Assembly: GCF_949628215.1 (NCBI RefSeq)
Contig: NC_134276.1
Span: forward strand, 135,222,125-135,286,124
Length of the DNA stretch: 64,000 nt
Direction of reading: 5' to 3'
Origin: Phalacrocorax aristotelis
Taxonomy: Eukaryota > Chordata > Aves > Suliformes > Phalacrocoracidae
The notes under the pieces are model-generated. The model saw only the letters and a list, made by a program, of their open reading frames with translations, ran no database searches and was not told the origin of the DNA. Shown here one piece after another: positions 35,124 through 46,000 of this stretch. Both the position numbers and the translations under genes were made by a program. The stretch's first letter is position 1, and every line of letters begins with the position of its first letter.

Positions 35124-35124
35124 C
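34951..35124 (-). CDS. M6PR: M6PR exon 2: start codon, signal peptide, residues 1-57
   Basis: Acceptor GTGTCCAG, ATG at 35,123-35,121, donor GAG|GTATAG. It encodes leader [19 protein letters not shown], then mature [17 protein letters not shown]. It ends in phase 2. Confidence 0.93.
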
Positions 35125-35859
35125 CTGGACACACCCCATAGAAAACACAGAGGATCAGCTGCTTCAGCCCCCTGCAAACTAACTTTTCAGGGTCACAGAG
35201 TCAATGATTGGCCACTTCCTCCATCCTGACTGCAGAAAAGGAGAAGTCAAAAATCTAGAAACATCCCACAGTTCCCAAGAGACAAAATCTAAGTCTCGTA
35301 CACAGTCAAAGACAATTCACTGGGCCAATTTGGGTTCTTTCCTGAATTTTGCCTCAGGACTGCAAAAAGTTTTGCTGCTGAGCACATTAATTAGCATTGA
35401 TTCAGCCAAAGCGGAGCCCAGCAGGCTGAATGCTGGAGTAAGTTTCAGGCATAAGCCCTTGTTTGTTATTGCATTGCGCTGAAGAAGCCAGTCAGCAGAA
35501 AATTATTTACCATGCCTTTAATCAATCCTCTTTGCAACTCTCGTGTGAAGAGCTTGGAGGGAAGAGCCACTGTGATTACTCAGGCTCTGCTTGTTCCAAG
35601 TGCCTTAATCTTAATAATTGTAATTATGTTATTTTTCTAGTACTTTAGCTGAGAATCTGAAAGTGTTTAATAACACTAAGCTGCAACTTCACAGAACAGT
35701 TTTCTTCTGTTTACACAGGGGACGAGGGAAGAAGGCAACTGTGACATCCTATGTAAGATCCAACGGAAGAGACAGTAACGAAAATAATAATGAAATCTAG
35801 AAGATTTGGCTTACAGGTTCACGCTAAAATCAGGTATGAAACGTTCAATGACCGTGCCA

Positions 35860-37120
35860 GCCAACCGCAGTGGTGCAACAGATTCCCCTCTGCTTCTCCC
35901 GTCGCAGATTTCAGCAAGGCTCCAGACGCTGGCGGAAGGCAACTGGCCGACCCACCGTTAACAAGCACCTGGCCGCAGCCAGACAGGGAGCCTGCTGGAG
36001 GGCCAGTCTGTTCTGCGGTCGCCCCCAATCCCTGCAGAGCCCCCCGTGACAGCTCACAGCCCTCCGGTCGCCAGGGGAGCCAGGCGCAACGCGACGAGCT
36101 CGGACGCGCTGAAATACGGAAGCGCTCGCGGGTGGCACAGGAACTCGTGATTCGCCTCTCACAGGACCGAAAGCAGAACCCTCCCCTCCCGCCAGGCACG
36201 GCTTCTCCGAGCAACCCGCCTGCGAACGCTGCGCTCGCGGTCGGCCCAAAGCGCAAGCCCTTGCGGCGGCGGAGCCCTTATGCTCCCCTGGGCCGGCCAC
36301 CACCCCTAGCAGCGTCGGGGACGGATGGCCGCCACCGCTTAGCGCTGGGACCGAGCCGCCCGTCCGAGCCACGGTTTCATCCCCGCGGCGGCACCGGGGC
36401 CCTGGTGCCACCCGGCTCCCCCCGCCCGCCGCCTCCCGCCCACCGCCGCGCCCACCTGCTGCCGGACCGGCCCCGCCCGCCGCGCACGGGCATGGGCATG
36501 GGCGCCCCGACGGGAGAGCGATCGGCCGCTCACGGGTACCCCATGCCGTGAGCCCGTGTGTGTGCGTGCGTCTGTCTATATGTGGCCCAGTGACCGTAGG
36601 CGAGAGCAGCACCGGCCTCCTCCGCCGTCCCGGCCGGCTTCCCTCGCCCGCGCCCTGAACCGGAAGCAGGAAGGGCGTGGCGGAACTGGCACTCTCCGCC
36701 AATGGGAGTCCAGGAGCCGCCAGGATGTCCTCACCTGGCGAATTCTCGGCGAATGAGAAGCGGCAGTGGAAAGGGGCGGTGTCTAAAGCCCCCACCTTAT
36801 AATGCGGGCGGCTCCGGGGCCCGCCTCCTTCCTCTTCGCCGCCCAATGGGCAGTGATAAAAGGGTGGAGATCCCACCTCCTCTCGCTTCTCTTCTAATGA
36901 ACGACGAGCGCCCGCAGGAAAGAGCCCCGCAACGCCTGCCGCCTAACCCCGCCCACCGAGAGCCACTGCCAAGCACTGCTCGAGGAGGGAGCCGCTCGCC
37001 CAATGGCGGAGAGGCGCGCCCCGCCCATGGCCCCGCCCCGCCCCTCCGTTGAAAAGCGCGCTTAGGCTGTTGGTGCTGTTGTCGGGTCCCGCCGACCTGT
37101 CCGGCAGTAGCCTCGTCCAA
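35860..37120. promoter_or_regulatory. M6PR: CpG island at the M6PR 5' end, possible two-way promoter
   Basis: CpG density is high from about 35,860 to 37,120, peaking at 36,240-36,540 and 36,940-37,050. Three CCAAT boxes read in the plus direction (36,699-36,703; 36,843-36,847; 37,000-37,004), about 150 bp apart. M6PR begins on the minus strand from here. The plus-oriented CCAAT array and a possible plus-strand donor CCAA|GTACGT near 37,118 suggest transcription may also leave to the right. Confidence 0.65.
36735..36880 (-). other. M6PR: Candidate non-coding exon 1 of M6PR
   Basis: A strong minus-strand donor, GCCAG|GTGAGG, ends an exon at 36,735, with a TATA-like CATTATAAGG about 60 bases upstream of it on the same strand. 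The next acceptor, ending at 35,125, leads into the start-codon exon. A second donor, GGCAGCAG|GTGGGC near 36,450, is an alternative. The upstream limit is a guess. Confidence 0.35.
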
Positions 37121-38889
37121 GTACGTTGTGACTTGTCTGCCTCGAAGCCGAACTGTCACCTGTGACCCTGGCATGGGTTCGGGCACCCTGCAGCCAGCCA
37201 TGAGAGGCTTCCCAGCCTGATGGAGCCCTTGCCTGCCGTCCCCCACGCGCCCTCGGTCGAAGGCCGTCGTTGCCCTCGGGTCTTACCGCTTCCCCCCCAC
37301 CGTGTACCTCCAGAGTGGCTTCTTGTGAAGCAAGCGAGGGAAACCGTTCTCCATAAAACTGCTTTGTACCTGCCGTGATCCTTCTCATATCGCCCAGCAC
37401 AGTGTTTTGCTATACTTAGGAATAAAGGTGCCTCCTCCAGCTCCTCTAAGTTTTGCCACTGCAGAGGAATCCCAGGTCCAGCTGGTCATGCACAAGGTTG
37501 GTGGACTTGAGCATCTTAAGTATGATTAATAAAGCTAGTTTGAGACTGGCGTTTTTAAAGGACATTTCTTAAGTCATGCCTGCCCCATGGTTTATGGTAA
37601 GGGAGTCCACTTTCCAGGGCTTTTATTGGAAGGGGCAGATGTTCTTTGCCAGAGCTCTGAGGCCTTTGCATCTTTTAGTTAAGAAAAAAAAGCTGGATTT
37701 AGTGAATTTGTCAACATACTAGAGAAGCTGCTTGTTTGAGAGGGGACTGGGAGGCTTCCCTACTGTATGCTGCTTCCATAGAGAGGCACTGGGAAGGGGC
37801 ACTGTTGGTTCCTGGAAAACTGATCCTGCTGTGATTTGTGCCCTACTGCTGATTCCACTGGGAGTATGACACAGACAGGTATCTCAGCTGCAGAGGTCAG
37901 ATTTATGTTCATTGACACTTGGCTATTACTGGTGTGTTGCCTGCGTACCCTCCCTACGATGCAATTACTTCCTCTCTATTTCCTGTCCAAACTAAGAACT
38001 CCACTTCTTGCTGATGTTTGAGAGAAAATGGTAAAACACATCAAAACAGAGTTCTTGATTTCTTCCCTGCCAGCCTTTGCTTCTCCACTTGTCCACAAAT
38101 AACGCCATCTTTGTGGTCACACTGGCCCTGCCGGCAGCCTGCAGTGCTTTGGTTGCAGTCTTTTCCCCTTTGTCTGGGCACTTAAACAGTGTCTGAATAT
38201 TGTTGGTTCCTTTCCAGCCACACAGATTGTATTCCCAGCTAAGCTCTCATCATGACTATGGCAAGTTCTCCCTCTCTAGCCTTGACAGCTCTGTTTTGAC
38301 TTCTCTAATATCCATTCAAAGCATTCAGGAGAGACTTCCCTCTTCTTGTGTTGCCCTGCTGTCTTTGGCCTCCCCCTTCCTTTCAAGTACAGTCTCCCTG
38401 TCTTGCTGTCTACAGGCCCTACCCAGGTTTGGAAGGAATCTTGTGCGTGCAATGTGCCACCCTTAGAGGGAAGTGTGGATGGAAAAATTTGTAGAAATAT
38501 CTAATCTGTGCCTTCCTAGACATATGCATTGTAACAAATCGGCCACAACACTCTACATCAAACTAAGCATCCTCGTGGACAGTCACTTCTCAAATTTACA
38601 TGATGTCACCAGGATGAGGAGCAATCATCCCTGTCTTGAGAATGCCTGGGCAGTTCTTGTAAATGAACTGTACCAGTAAGGAAGATGTGCACCCCAAGCC
38701 TGGCAAACATCCTCAATCTCAGTATGAACTGGAAGGGATCAGAATCTGGATCAAAATAAAAATCAGCCAACCATGCAGATAAGAGGTTTCTCAGGATTCT
38801 AGAAGCATCAGTACTCCCCACCATTCTCATCAGTGGTCAGTCTTCACTACTTGAGAAGAAAACAATCCTTTCCTGTTATTGCTGACCAC
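37121..38889. other. Intergenic DNA between M6PR and KLRG1, no exon recognised
   Basis: No coding exon, RNA gene or clear transposon is seen. If KLRG1 has a distant 5' UTR exon, it would lie in or at the left edge of this stretch. Confidence 0.4.
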
Positions 38890-39345
38890 AGAGTCACAGA
38901 ATGGTTGAGGCTGGTAGGGACCTCTCATGGTCTTTGGGTCCAAACCCCTGCTCAAGCAGGGCCACCTACAGCCAGTTACCCAGGACTGTGCCCACATGAC
39001 TCTCTATGGAGTGAGACCCCACAAGCTCACTGGCCAACCTGTGCCAGTGTTCAGTCACTCTCACAGAAAAAAATGCTTCCTAATATTCAGAGGGAACCTC
39101 CTCTCTTTCAGTTTGTGCTCATTGCCTCTGGTCCTGTCATTCGGCACCACTGAAAAAAGCCTGGCTCTTCTTGTACTCTCCCTTCAGGTATTTATACATA
39201 TTAATAAGATCATCCCCAAGACATCTCTTCTCCAGGCTAAACAGTCCCGGATCTCTCAGCCTTTCCTATAAGAGAGGTGCTCCAGTCCTGTCATCATCTC
39301 TGTGGCCCTTTGCTAGACTCTCCCAAGTATGTCTCTTTTGTACTG
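38890..39345 (-). mobile_element. CR1 LINE 3' fragment, minus orientation
   Basis: It begins GAGTCACAGAATGGTTGAGG, the reverse complement of the CR1 3' end, and continues through the CR1 3' untranslated region (for example GCCACCTACAGCCAGTTACC and TCTCTTCTCCAGGCTAAACA). It is a 5'-truncated copy of about 450 bp, clearly diverged from younger CR1s. Confidence 0.85.
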
Positions 39346-39981
39346 ATGCTGTTGAGATGCTGACTCAGAGGGTCTTAAGGGTTGCCAGCTCTCATTGCCT
39401 GCCTGTGTCTCAAGCACATTCACTCTGGGTGTTGGGTGTAGAAAGAGTTCCTAGCAGAAGTGTCTAAAGCTCACAAGGCTTCCTTCTCAAACCCATCCTG
39501 TCCACTTCTACTTTCCTTTTGATAGTAGTTGGGCTGCCAGTTTGCTGTAGCCATTGCTTATCCCACTTTTCACCTTGCAGTCTCGCTATTCACCTTTTTT
39601 ACCTTGTGCTCTTGCTATCCAACTGCTTTTGTCCTGAAAGGGAGCTCTTCAGAGCAACACACTTTCTCACAGTTACTACATCAGTGTAATCACAGCCTCT
39701 TGCACTGGCAACAATTAGAATACCATGTGATTAATCACCTCTTCCACTAACGGCTGTTTTTAAGACATCATTCATCAGGATAGGAAATGGAAGTTGTTGC
39801 ACTTCCACTGCTCTCCATTCCGTTGTAAATTTGGTTATTTTGAGCAGCTGGAGACAGAGGTTGCAACTTCACATTTCTTATCTTCTGAATGTAGCCTCAG
39901 GTTTCCTGTTTCACAGGCATCGAGCCCTGTCGCTCAACAGCCTGATCGAAACATCTTGTCATACGCACTCCTTGCTTTGGC
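39346..39981 (+). promoter_or_regulatory. KLRG1: 5' flank of KLRG1 exon 1
   Basis: This is the stretch directly before the KLRG1 start codon. No TATA box or CpG island is seen. It may hold a lymphoid promoter or 5' UTR; TTTCACAG near 39,920 could be an acceptor for an upstream 5' UTR exon. This is low-confidence inference. Confidence 0.3.
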
Positions 39982-40099
39982 ATGGAGGGAAGCAGATCAG
40001 AAACTTCTGCAGCCGAAGCGAGCGAGGAAATAATTTATACTTCTGTCAAATTCTCTCAGACTCCTCTGTCAAGGGCCAAAGCTGGATGGGAAAGGAGAG
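39982..40099 (+). CDS. KLRG1: KLRG1 exon 1: cytosolic tail with ITIM, residues 1-39
   Basis: ATG lies in a good context (GGCATGG); donor GAGAG|GTAAGG; 118 nt ending in phase 1, exactly what the acceptor at 45,618 needs. It encodes EEIIYTSVKFSQTPLSRAK, in the style of NK-receptor tails. Reading into the intron would add 42 residues before a stop, which I regard as non-coding. Confidence 0.78.
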
Positions 40100-43000
40100 G
40101 TAAGGAAGCTGGACAAGGTAGGTCAACAAAAGATTTTATTTCAAGCAAAAGCAAGTTCTTACAAAACCACTCTGAGTTGGCCACTGACTTTTTGTACCAG
40201 CTCATGGTGCTGTTGCTTTTTTCCTAAAATTACTGTGAGTATTTTACTGTGATAAAAGCCGACCCAGCATTGTTCCCCTCTCTCTCTCTGTCAGATGCCT
40301 TTCAGTGTTTACTCCTGGGCATTCAACCCAGGCATCCTTTTCTCTGAAAGAGATCTGCAGTTTTAAAGTTGTTTGCTTGTCAGCAGTAAGAGATTGTCAG
40401 CAATAGTTCTTTGAAGGGCAGGGGAGATGTGAGTACAGATAAATTAGAGGCATATACTGTTCAGAGATCAGAGACAGAGGAGGCATATGAGATCATCCAG
40501 TCTCTTTCCCGTGGGGCTCTGCAGGATTCTTTTGTGATACATTTTTTCCTCTGTTTTCTCTGTTCTAGTTTTACATACCTCCCAGTGAGCAAATTTTCAG
40601 CTTTTGCCTTGAGACAGATCTGCAGGGCACTTTAGTACCAGGAAGATTTTCTTAGTGCTTTCCTTAAATTTTCTCTTCCCTTATTTCCACTCAATTCCTC
40701 CTGGTCAGGCCTTGCAAATGTCACAATGATCAATTTCTCTGGCTGCTTAGTTGAGAAATACCACCTTACAAGAGTGAGATTTTGCATTGATGATCATTCT
40801 TTGTAAGTGTCTACTTCCCATGAGATGATTACTTTTCCTCTAAATGTCCGTGTGCTTTAGATGAGTTGTGTTGCATTGGCTGCAACACTAATGGTTGACC
40901 TTAGCTTGTTTTCAGAGCTGTTACAGCAAAGGGGGCCCTTGCTCTGGGATATGAGATTTCTGTGCCCTGATCAGAATAACTGCATACATCTGTGTCTGTT
41001 ACTGCTGCCTGGTCACTTGCTGCACTATGGGAACAAAGCCAGCACAGAAACCCCCAAGTTCCTATCTGGTAATCACAATCCATCTGCTTGGGAGGCAGTC
41101 TTGCTTTTGCATGTCTTTTTTGTCACAAATGATGTTTTCTGTTGCATCAGAAAACACAGAGACATCCCTTCATTCCCTGCCATTTGTGTTCACTCCTACC
41201 CTGTTGGAGGTAGAGATTACCCAATGCCCTCTTGAGATGTTTGCTGTTTTCTTTTTAATATTCATCCTCTCCAAATTCCTTTATGTACCCTCATCTTTTT
41301 GAGCTGAAATCAGAGGGCCTAAAATAAGGAAGCTGTTCTTTGAACACATATTATGCGCATATTATACGATTATTTCCCAGATCTCTTCTGCGTGTGAGGA
41401 GTCCCTAAGGAATGCAGTTTAAGTACCTTTCTTTAAAAGATCTTTATGTTCAACTTTGTCTTCACCTCCACAACTTCTGAGGGATGTGGTCTCAAGTGTT
41501 TCATCTCTGCTTTCAAATGCACACCCTTGTTACCAAGTCATCCCTGTGACTCAGCATCACAGGTGTATGTAGATCAGTCCCCTGGTCAAACCAACAGTTT
41601 TTGGCATTCCTGGGCTCCTTGAAAAAGATGAGTTGCCCTGCCTGTCTTCTGTTTGGCTTCCAGAGGGCCTTAGATATTCCACACTACCAAAATGTCAGTC
41701 CAGCAGTCACTTAAGACAGTGTTAGCCTGTGTGGCACGCTTGCAGTAACAGCGATACCAGGTGTGAGCCACAGCCAGGAACAGGATCCTTGTTTCTCAAA
41801 TCCTCTTCCCTGGCCTGAGGTAGTCATGCTGCTCCTACACTGGTGTAGGCAGGAGCTGAGGGGAGCTATTTGGGACACCGCAATGACATTCTTCACACTG
41901 TCCTAGGAGACTTGAATCATAAAATGCTAACAGCTTTCGTTTTTGAACGGAATCTGGTCTCTCAAACCTAAAAATATTGTGTCACGTTGCTTGCAGAAGA
42001 ATGCAGTGTATCACAGTCATTTCTCCAGAGCACTGACAGATCTAACTGGGCATCTTCTACACTAGAAAGTTGTAACATTGGATATTTATGCTAAATGTCC
42101 ACCAGTCCACTTCTCCTTTCCCCTGGGGAGACACTTCCACTCAGACTACTGCATGGAAATATTTCTGGATGATTTATTCAGATTTCCCTCCTTGGTTTCA
42201 AACTCATCCCAAGCCCTTCTCCCTTCATCTTCTAGAAGAGCTTTGCATGTGCTCTAGGGGCTGAGGATCAAGCACAAACCCCTGAACCTGTTTTAAAAAG
42301 GGAGAACTGCAGGGACTCCCTTTTGCAAGGGGCAAAAATCCCAATTTATGAAATTTTTTTATTCCACTTCCCTGGGTTGATATCTGCAGTTCTCATGAGG
42401 CTCGAATTACCCTTGAACACTTCAATGTGACTTGCCCTCTTCACTCTCTTTTTTTTCCTAATGGCATACTTTTTCAGTTTTAAGAACTGAAGTGAACTCT
42501 CCCACTGGTCTAGTTGTGGAGGTGTCCTGGGATTTTGTTTTGATGCTGAGTCGAGTCGGTTCCCTTTTTCTGCAGTGGGTTTGAAACAACAGAGGGTGAA
42601 CTGCTCTGTTCATTGCCAGGAGGCATCAGCTCGGATGCCCAGTGCTGACATTTAAGGATTAACTGTTTCACCAACTGTCATCCCAGTTACCTTGTCCTGG
42701 AAGTAGTTTTCCCTAAAAGCTGGAACAGCGGCCTGGAGGATGCAGGAGATAGCTTCTTTGAGAGGCAAGAGAGGAAAGAAAACAGAAGTACAAATCCTCA
42801 GAAATGTGGTCTTAGAACAAAGAATTATGTTTCAACAGATATTTATCCCATTTTATTTAGTTTTCAGTTGTAATCTGCAGAGAAACAGCTCCATCCTACC
42901 CCTTAACCTCAGGCTGACTCCATTCTCTTGAGGCTTAATCTGATGGCAAAACCCATGTCACCAGATATACAAGGGTCACCTTCAAGAGGAATAGAGAGCA

Positions 43001-46000
43001 GGCCGAGAGAACAGCTACCCAGTTCAAGTCCTTCAGTTCTCCCATTGTCCTCTTGCATGAAGCTGAGGAGTAGGTTGTAAGTGAAAAGTCTTTCTGTACT
43101 TAGTAACTGAAAAGAGATGGGCTTTTGTTCTTTAAGAATGATGAAAAAATAAATAAATGTTGGTATTTTTAACTACAAGTGGGGCAGCTAGAAGATCCTC
43201 CAAGCTATGGGAAACATGACAAAACTTTTACTTTAGGAGAGATCTTTCTACCAGAAGAATGATGCTTGCAATGAAGCTCCGTCATGCTCCCTCTTGTTAC
43301 CTTAGAAACTTCTTTTAGCCAAAACCGCAGGTCTAAATACATTTCTATAAACCAGAAACTGGTCTTAAAACCAGTGAGCCTGCAAACCTCTCTAAGATCA
43401 AAATAAATGAATTTTTATGAATTTATTCATCTGATCTACTTTCTGTATTTGGACAAAGCATCCATAATTGAAAGATGCATCCTTGTTTTTAAGTGAAGTG
43501 CCTTACTTTTCTGTTTTAGTGCTGGCTTTCTTTGTCCTTCCCACAATATTCCTGATATGTGATGTGCATTTGTTTTCATCCTCTGCTGAGAGATCCTAAA
43601 AAAAGTCTCCCCTGCTGCTTATAAATATTTTATTCTTTTAGGCATCACTTTTAATTTCCTTTTGACAGATTTCCTCATTTTTCTGTGGTTCCCATTTTGA
43701 AATTATTATACCACCGTGCCTTTTGTTGTTGTTGTTGGGGGTGGTGGGTTTTGGCTCTGCTAAATCTCGGTGCATTGTGCTCACTGCAGCAGCGAAGCTG
43801 CTAGATGAAGCCATGGCGAGCCGGGTGGCCTGAGCACAGCTCAGGGCAGTCACGAGCTGCTTCACTTTTTATGTTTCTTGGCCTGTCGCTCTGCGAGGTG
43901 CCTATTGACAGTGTCTAAGCATTCAGTCCCTCATCATGCCCTGACATGGCATTTGCTTAATTTAATGTGATTAATTGATGCTTCTTGTTGTCACCGTGGT
44001 TGCCTCATGGTTGATCTGGTCCTTTTGCTGGTTCATGAGTGCTGTCGGCATCCTTGCCTGGCATATAATTCCAGTCCGATGCATTTAGTAGTATTTGCTT
44101 GGTCTGTGGGGTTGCTGTTACTGTTACCTCTTGATGCAGTTAGTTACTTAACCTAATTTGACTGTAATTTTACTTGAGCAGAGAACAGCCCCTTCTATCT
44201 TCCTTCTGTATTTTGTATCCTATTGCTATGACATCCTACTCACAGCCCTTCTTCTACCAAGTTTTCAATGTACTTGCTGTGGTAGTGTCTTTGGCTAAAG
44301 CTAGCCTTCCCCTCCCTCCGTATTATTCCTTAGACTCCTAGCCTTTTTATGGAGTACAGGTATGTTTCTTGGGGTCTTGTGGTAGGACTGAAAGAGAAGC
44401 ACGTCAGATTTCATGAGCTCCACCAGGGACTTTCCTGCTGGATTTGGGCAGAAGACTCTGGAGCACCACAGGAGCAGGATGTGGTATGTAAGTTTAAGGG
44501 AGAAGCACAGGGAAATCCTGGATTCCTCAACATCAGTAACCATTAGCTGCACAGATAGTGCTTCTGAGAAAGTCCTGTTGTCTATGCAGCTGTCATACTG
44601 AGATTAATAAAACAAGCAAACCAAACTCCCCTGGAGCTCATCCATGGCAGTAAGCGTCATCCTCTCCTCAACCTGGGGGAGAGGACATTTTAGTGCAGAG
44701 ATTTTGAACAGCTTATGGAAAGTGAATGCCTCTCAGCTCCAGGAGATGACAATGGGAAAGCAAGGTGTGGCCTGGAGGCTAATGGATCCTGCCGCACATG
44801 AGCAGACCTCTACATGGCAGTTCTTCCCTACCCTTTGAAAGAAAGCTGTGCTGGGCTACAGTGGAGGTTGCCCCAAAGAGTCCCTTTCTGCCCCTGGTGG
44901 TGGTAAAAGTGTGGAGTGGCATCCCAAGGTCTTCAAGGCTGGCCATCCCATCCTGCCACCCCAACACTGGAGAGGCGGATGAGAGCATAAGACTGAGTGT
45001 CCTAGGAAGATGTTACATGACTGTGTGTATAAGTCTGTGAACAGGATGCTGAGGTTAAACCTGTCGCTCTTGCTGAGAGAGCTGGGGGAAAGGTCTTGGG
45101 TTTCTTTTTGCATTTAAGCTGGAACATGGTGGCTGTGGCAATGCAGCTCTGTGTTTCCACCCCAAGCTTCAATGCTGAGCAGGTTTACTGGGAGGTTTCT
45201 GCCAGCAAGCAGTGTCATGTGGTGCTTGGGGGACTCCGGCTAACTTGGGGCAGGTGCTTCCTCTCCTGGGGTCTGCCGCTGCAGGGGCTGGACCATCTGG
45301 CTCTGTGGCCCTGCAGGGGAAGAGCTGTGGCTGACCTGAAGACAGGTACACCTCCTGGGAAGCTCAGGCAGGGACTGCTCACTGACGGCTCCCGGCTGAG
45401 CTGAAGTGTGTGCCTGGGCTGGTGGACAGGAACGTGGGGAGGCCCTGGGGAGGCTGAGCAGGGACAGTGATGGCAGCAATGTGCAGTCATGGACAGACAG
45501 AGATGCTCTAAATGGTTCAGTTCCTTATGGAAATGCCCAGGACACAAGCAAACCATGTAAAACCACCGTCAGTTTTCATGTGGCTCCTGTGCACTACGGT
45601 TTCTTTTCTCTTTTACAGCTCCTTGTCTGTGGCCAGCAGTTGTGCTGGGCTTGGCTATAGGCTTTGGGATTCTGAGCATCTCCCTAGCGATTGCTTTGAC
45701 TTGGAAGATGAGTAAGTACACAAAGGGGTGCTGAGGGTGAGCAACCAAGAACAAAGTACCTGAGACTCCTCTAAGCACAGGAGCTCAGATCCTGAACTCC
45801 ATTACAGAGGGTTAAACCAGAAGCTGTTCTAGGTTCCTACCAGTCTTAAGTATTTACTGCCTATCCAGAATATTTTGAAGAATATGTTCATTGTGCAGGT
45901 CCCAAGCAACCCATTTCAGAACCTGTGGCAGAGAACGGTGAAACATATTGAAAAGTTTTTGTAGACTTGTCTGCTGTAATTATAGTGGTAAACTGCAGAG

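Noticed and set aside
35121-35177. Upstream in-frame Met for M6PR (35,177)
   Set aside because: It lies before the splice acceptor and would bury the signal peptide. The Met at 35,123 gives a normal leader.
35790-36876. Open frames of 253 (plus) and 321 (minus) codons in the M6PR CpG island
   Set aside because: Same cause as in the other island: low stop frequency and low-complexity translation, with no recognised protein.
40100-40227. Read-through of KLRG1 exon 1 into the intron (42 more residues)
   Set aside because: A strong donor ends the exon at 40,099, and the spliced phase matches exon 2. The extension has no recognisable motif.
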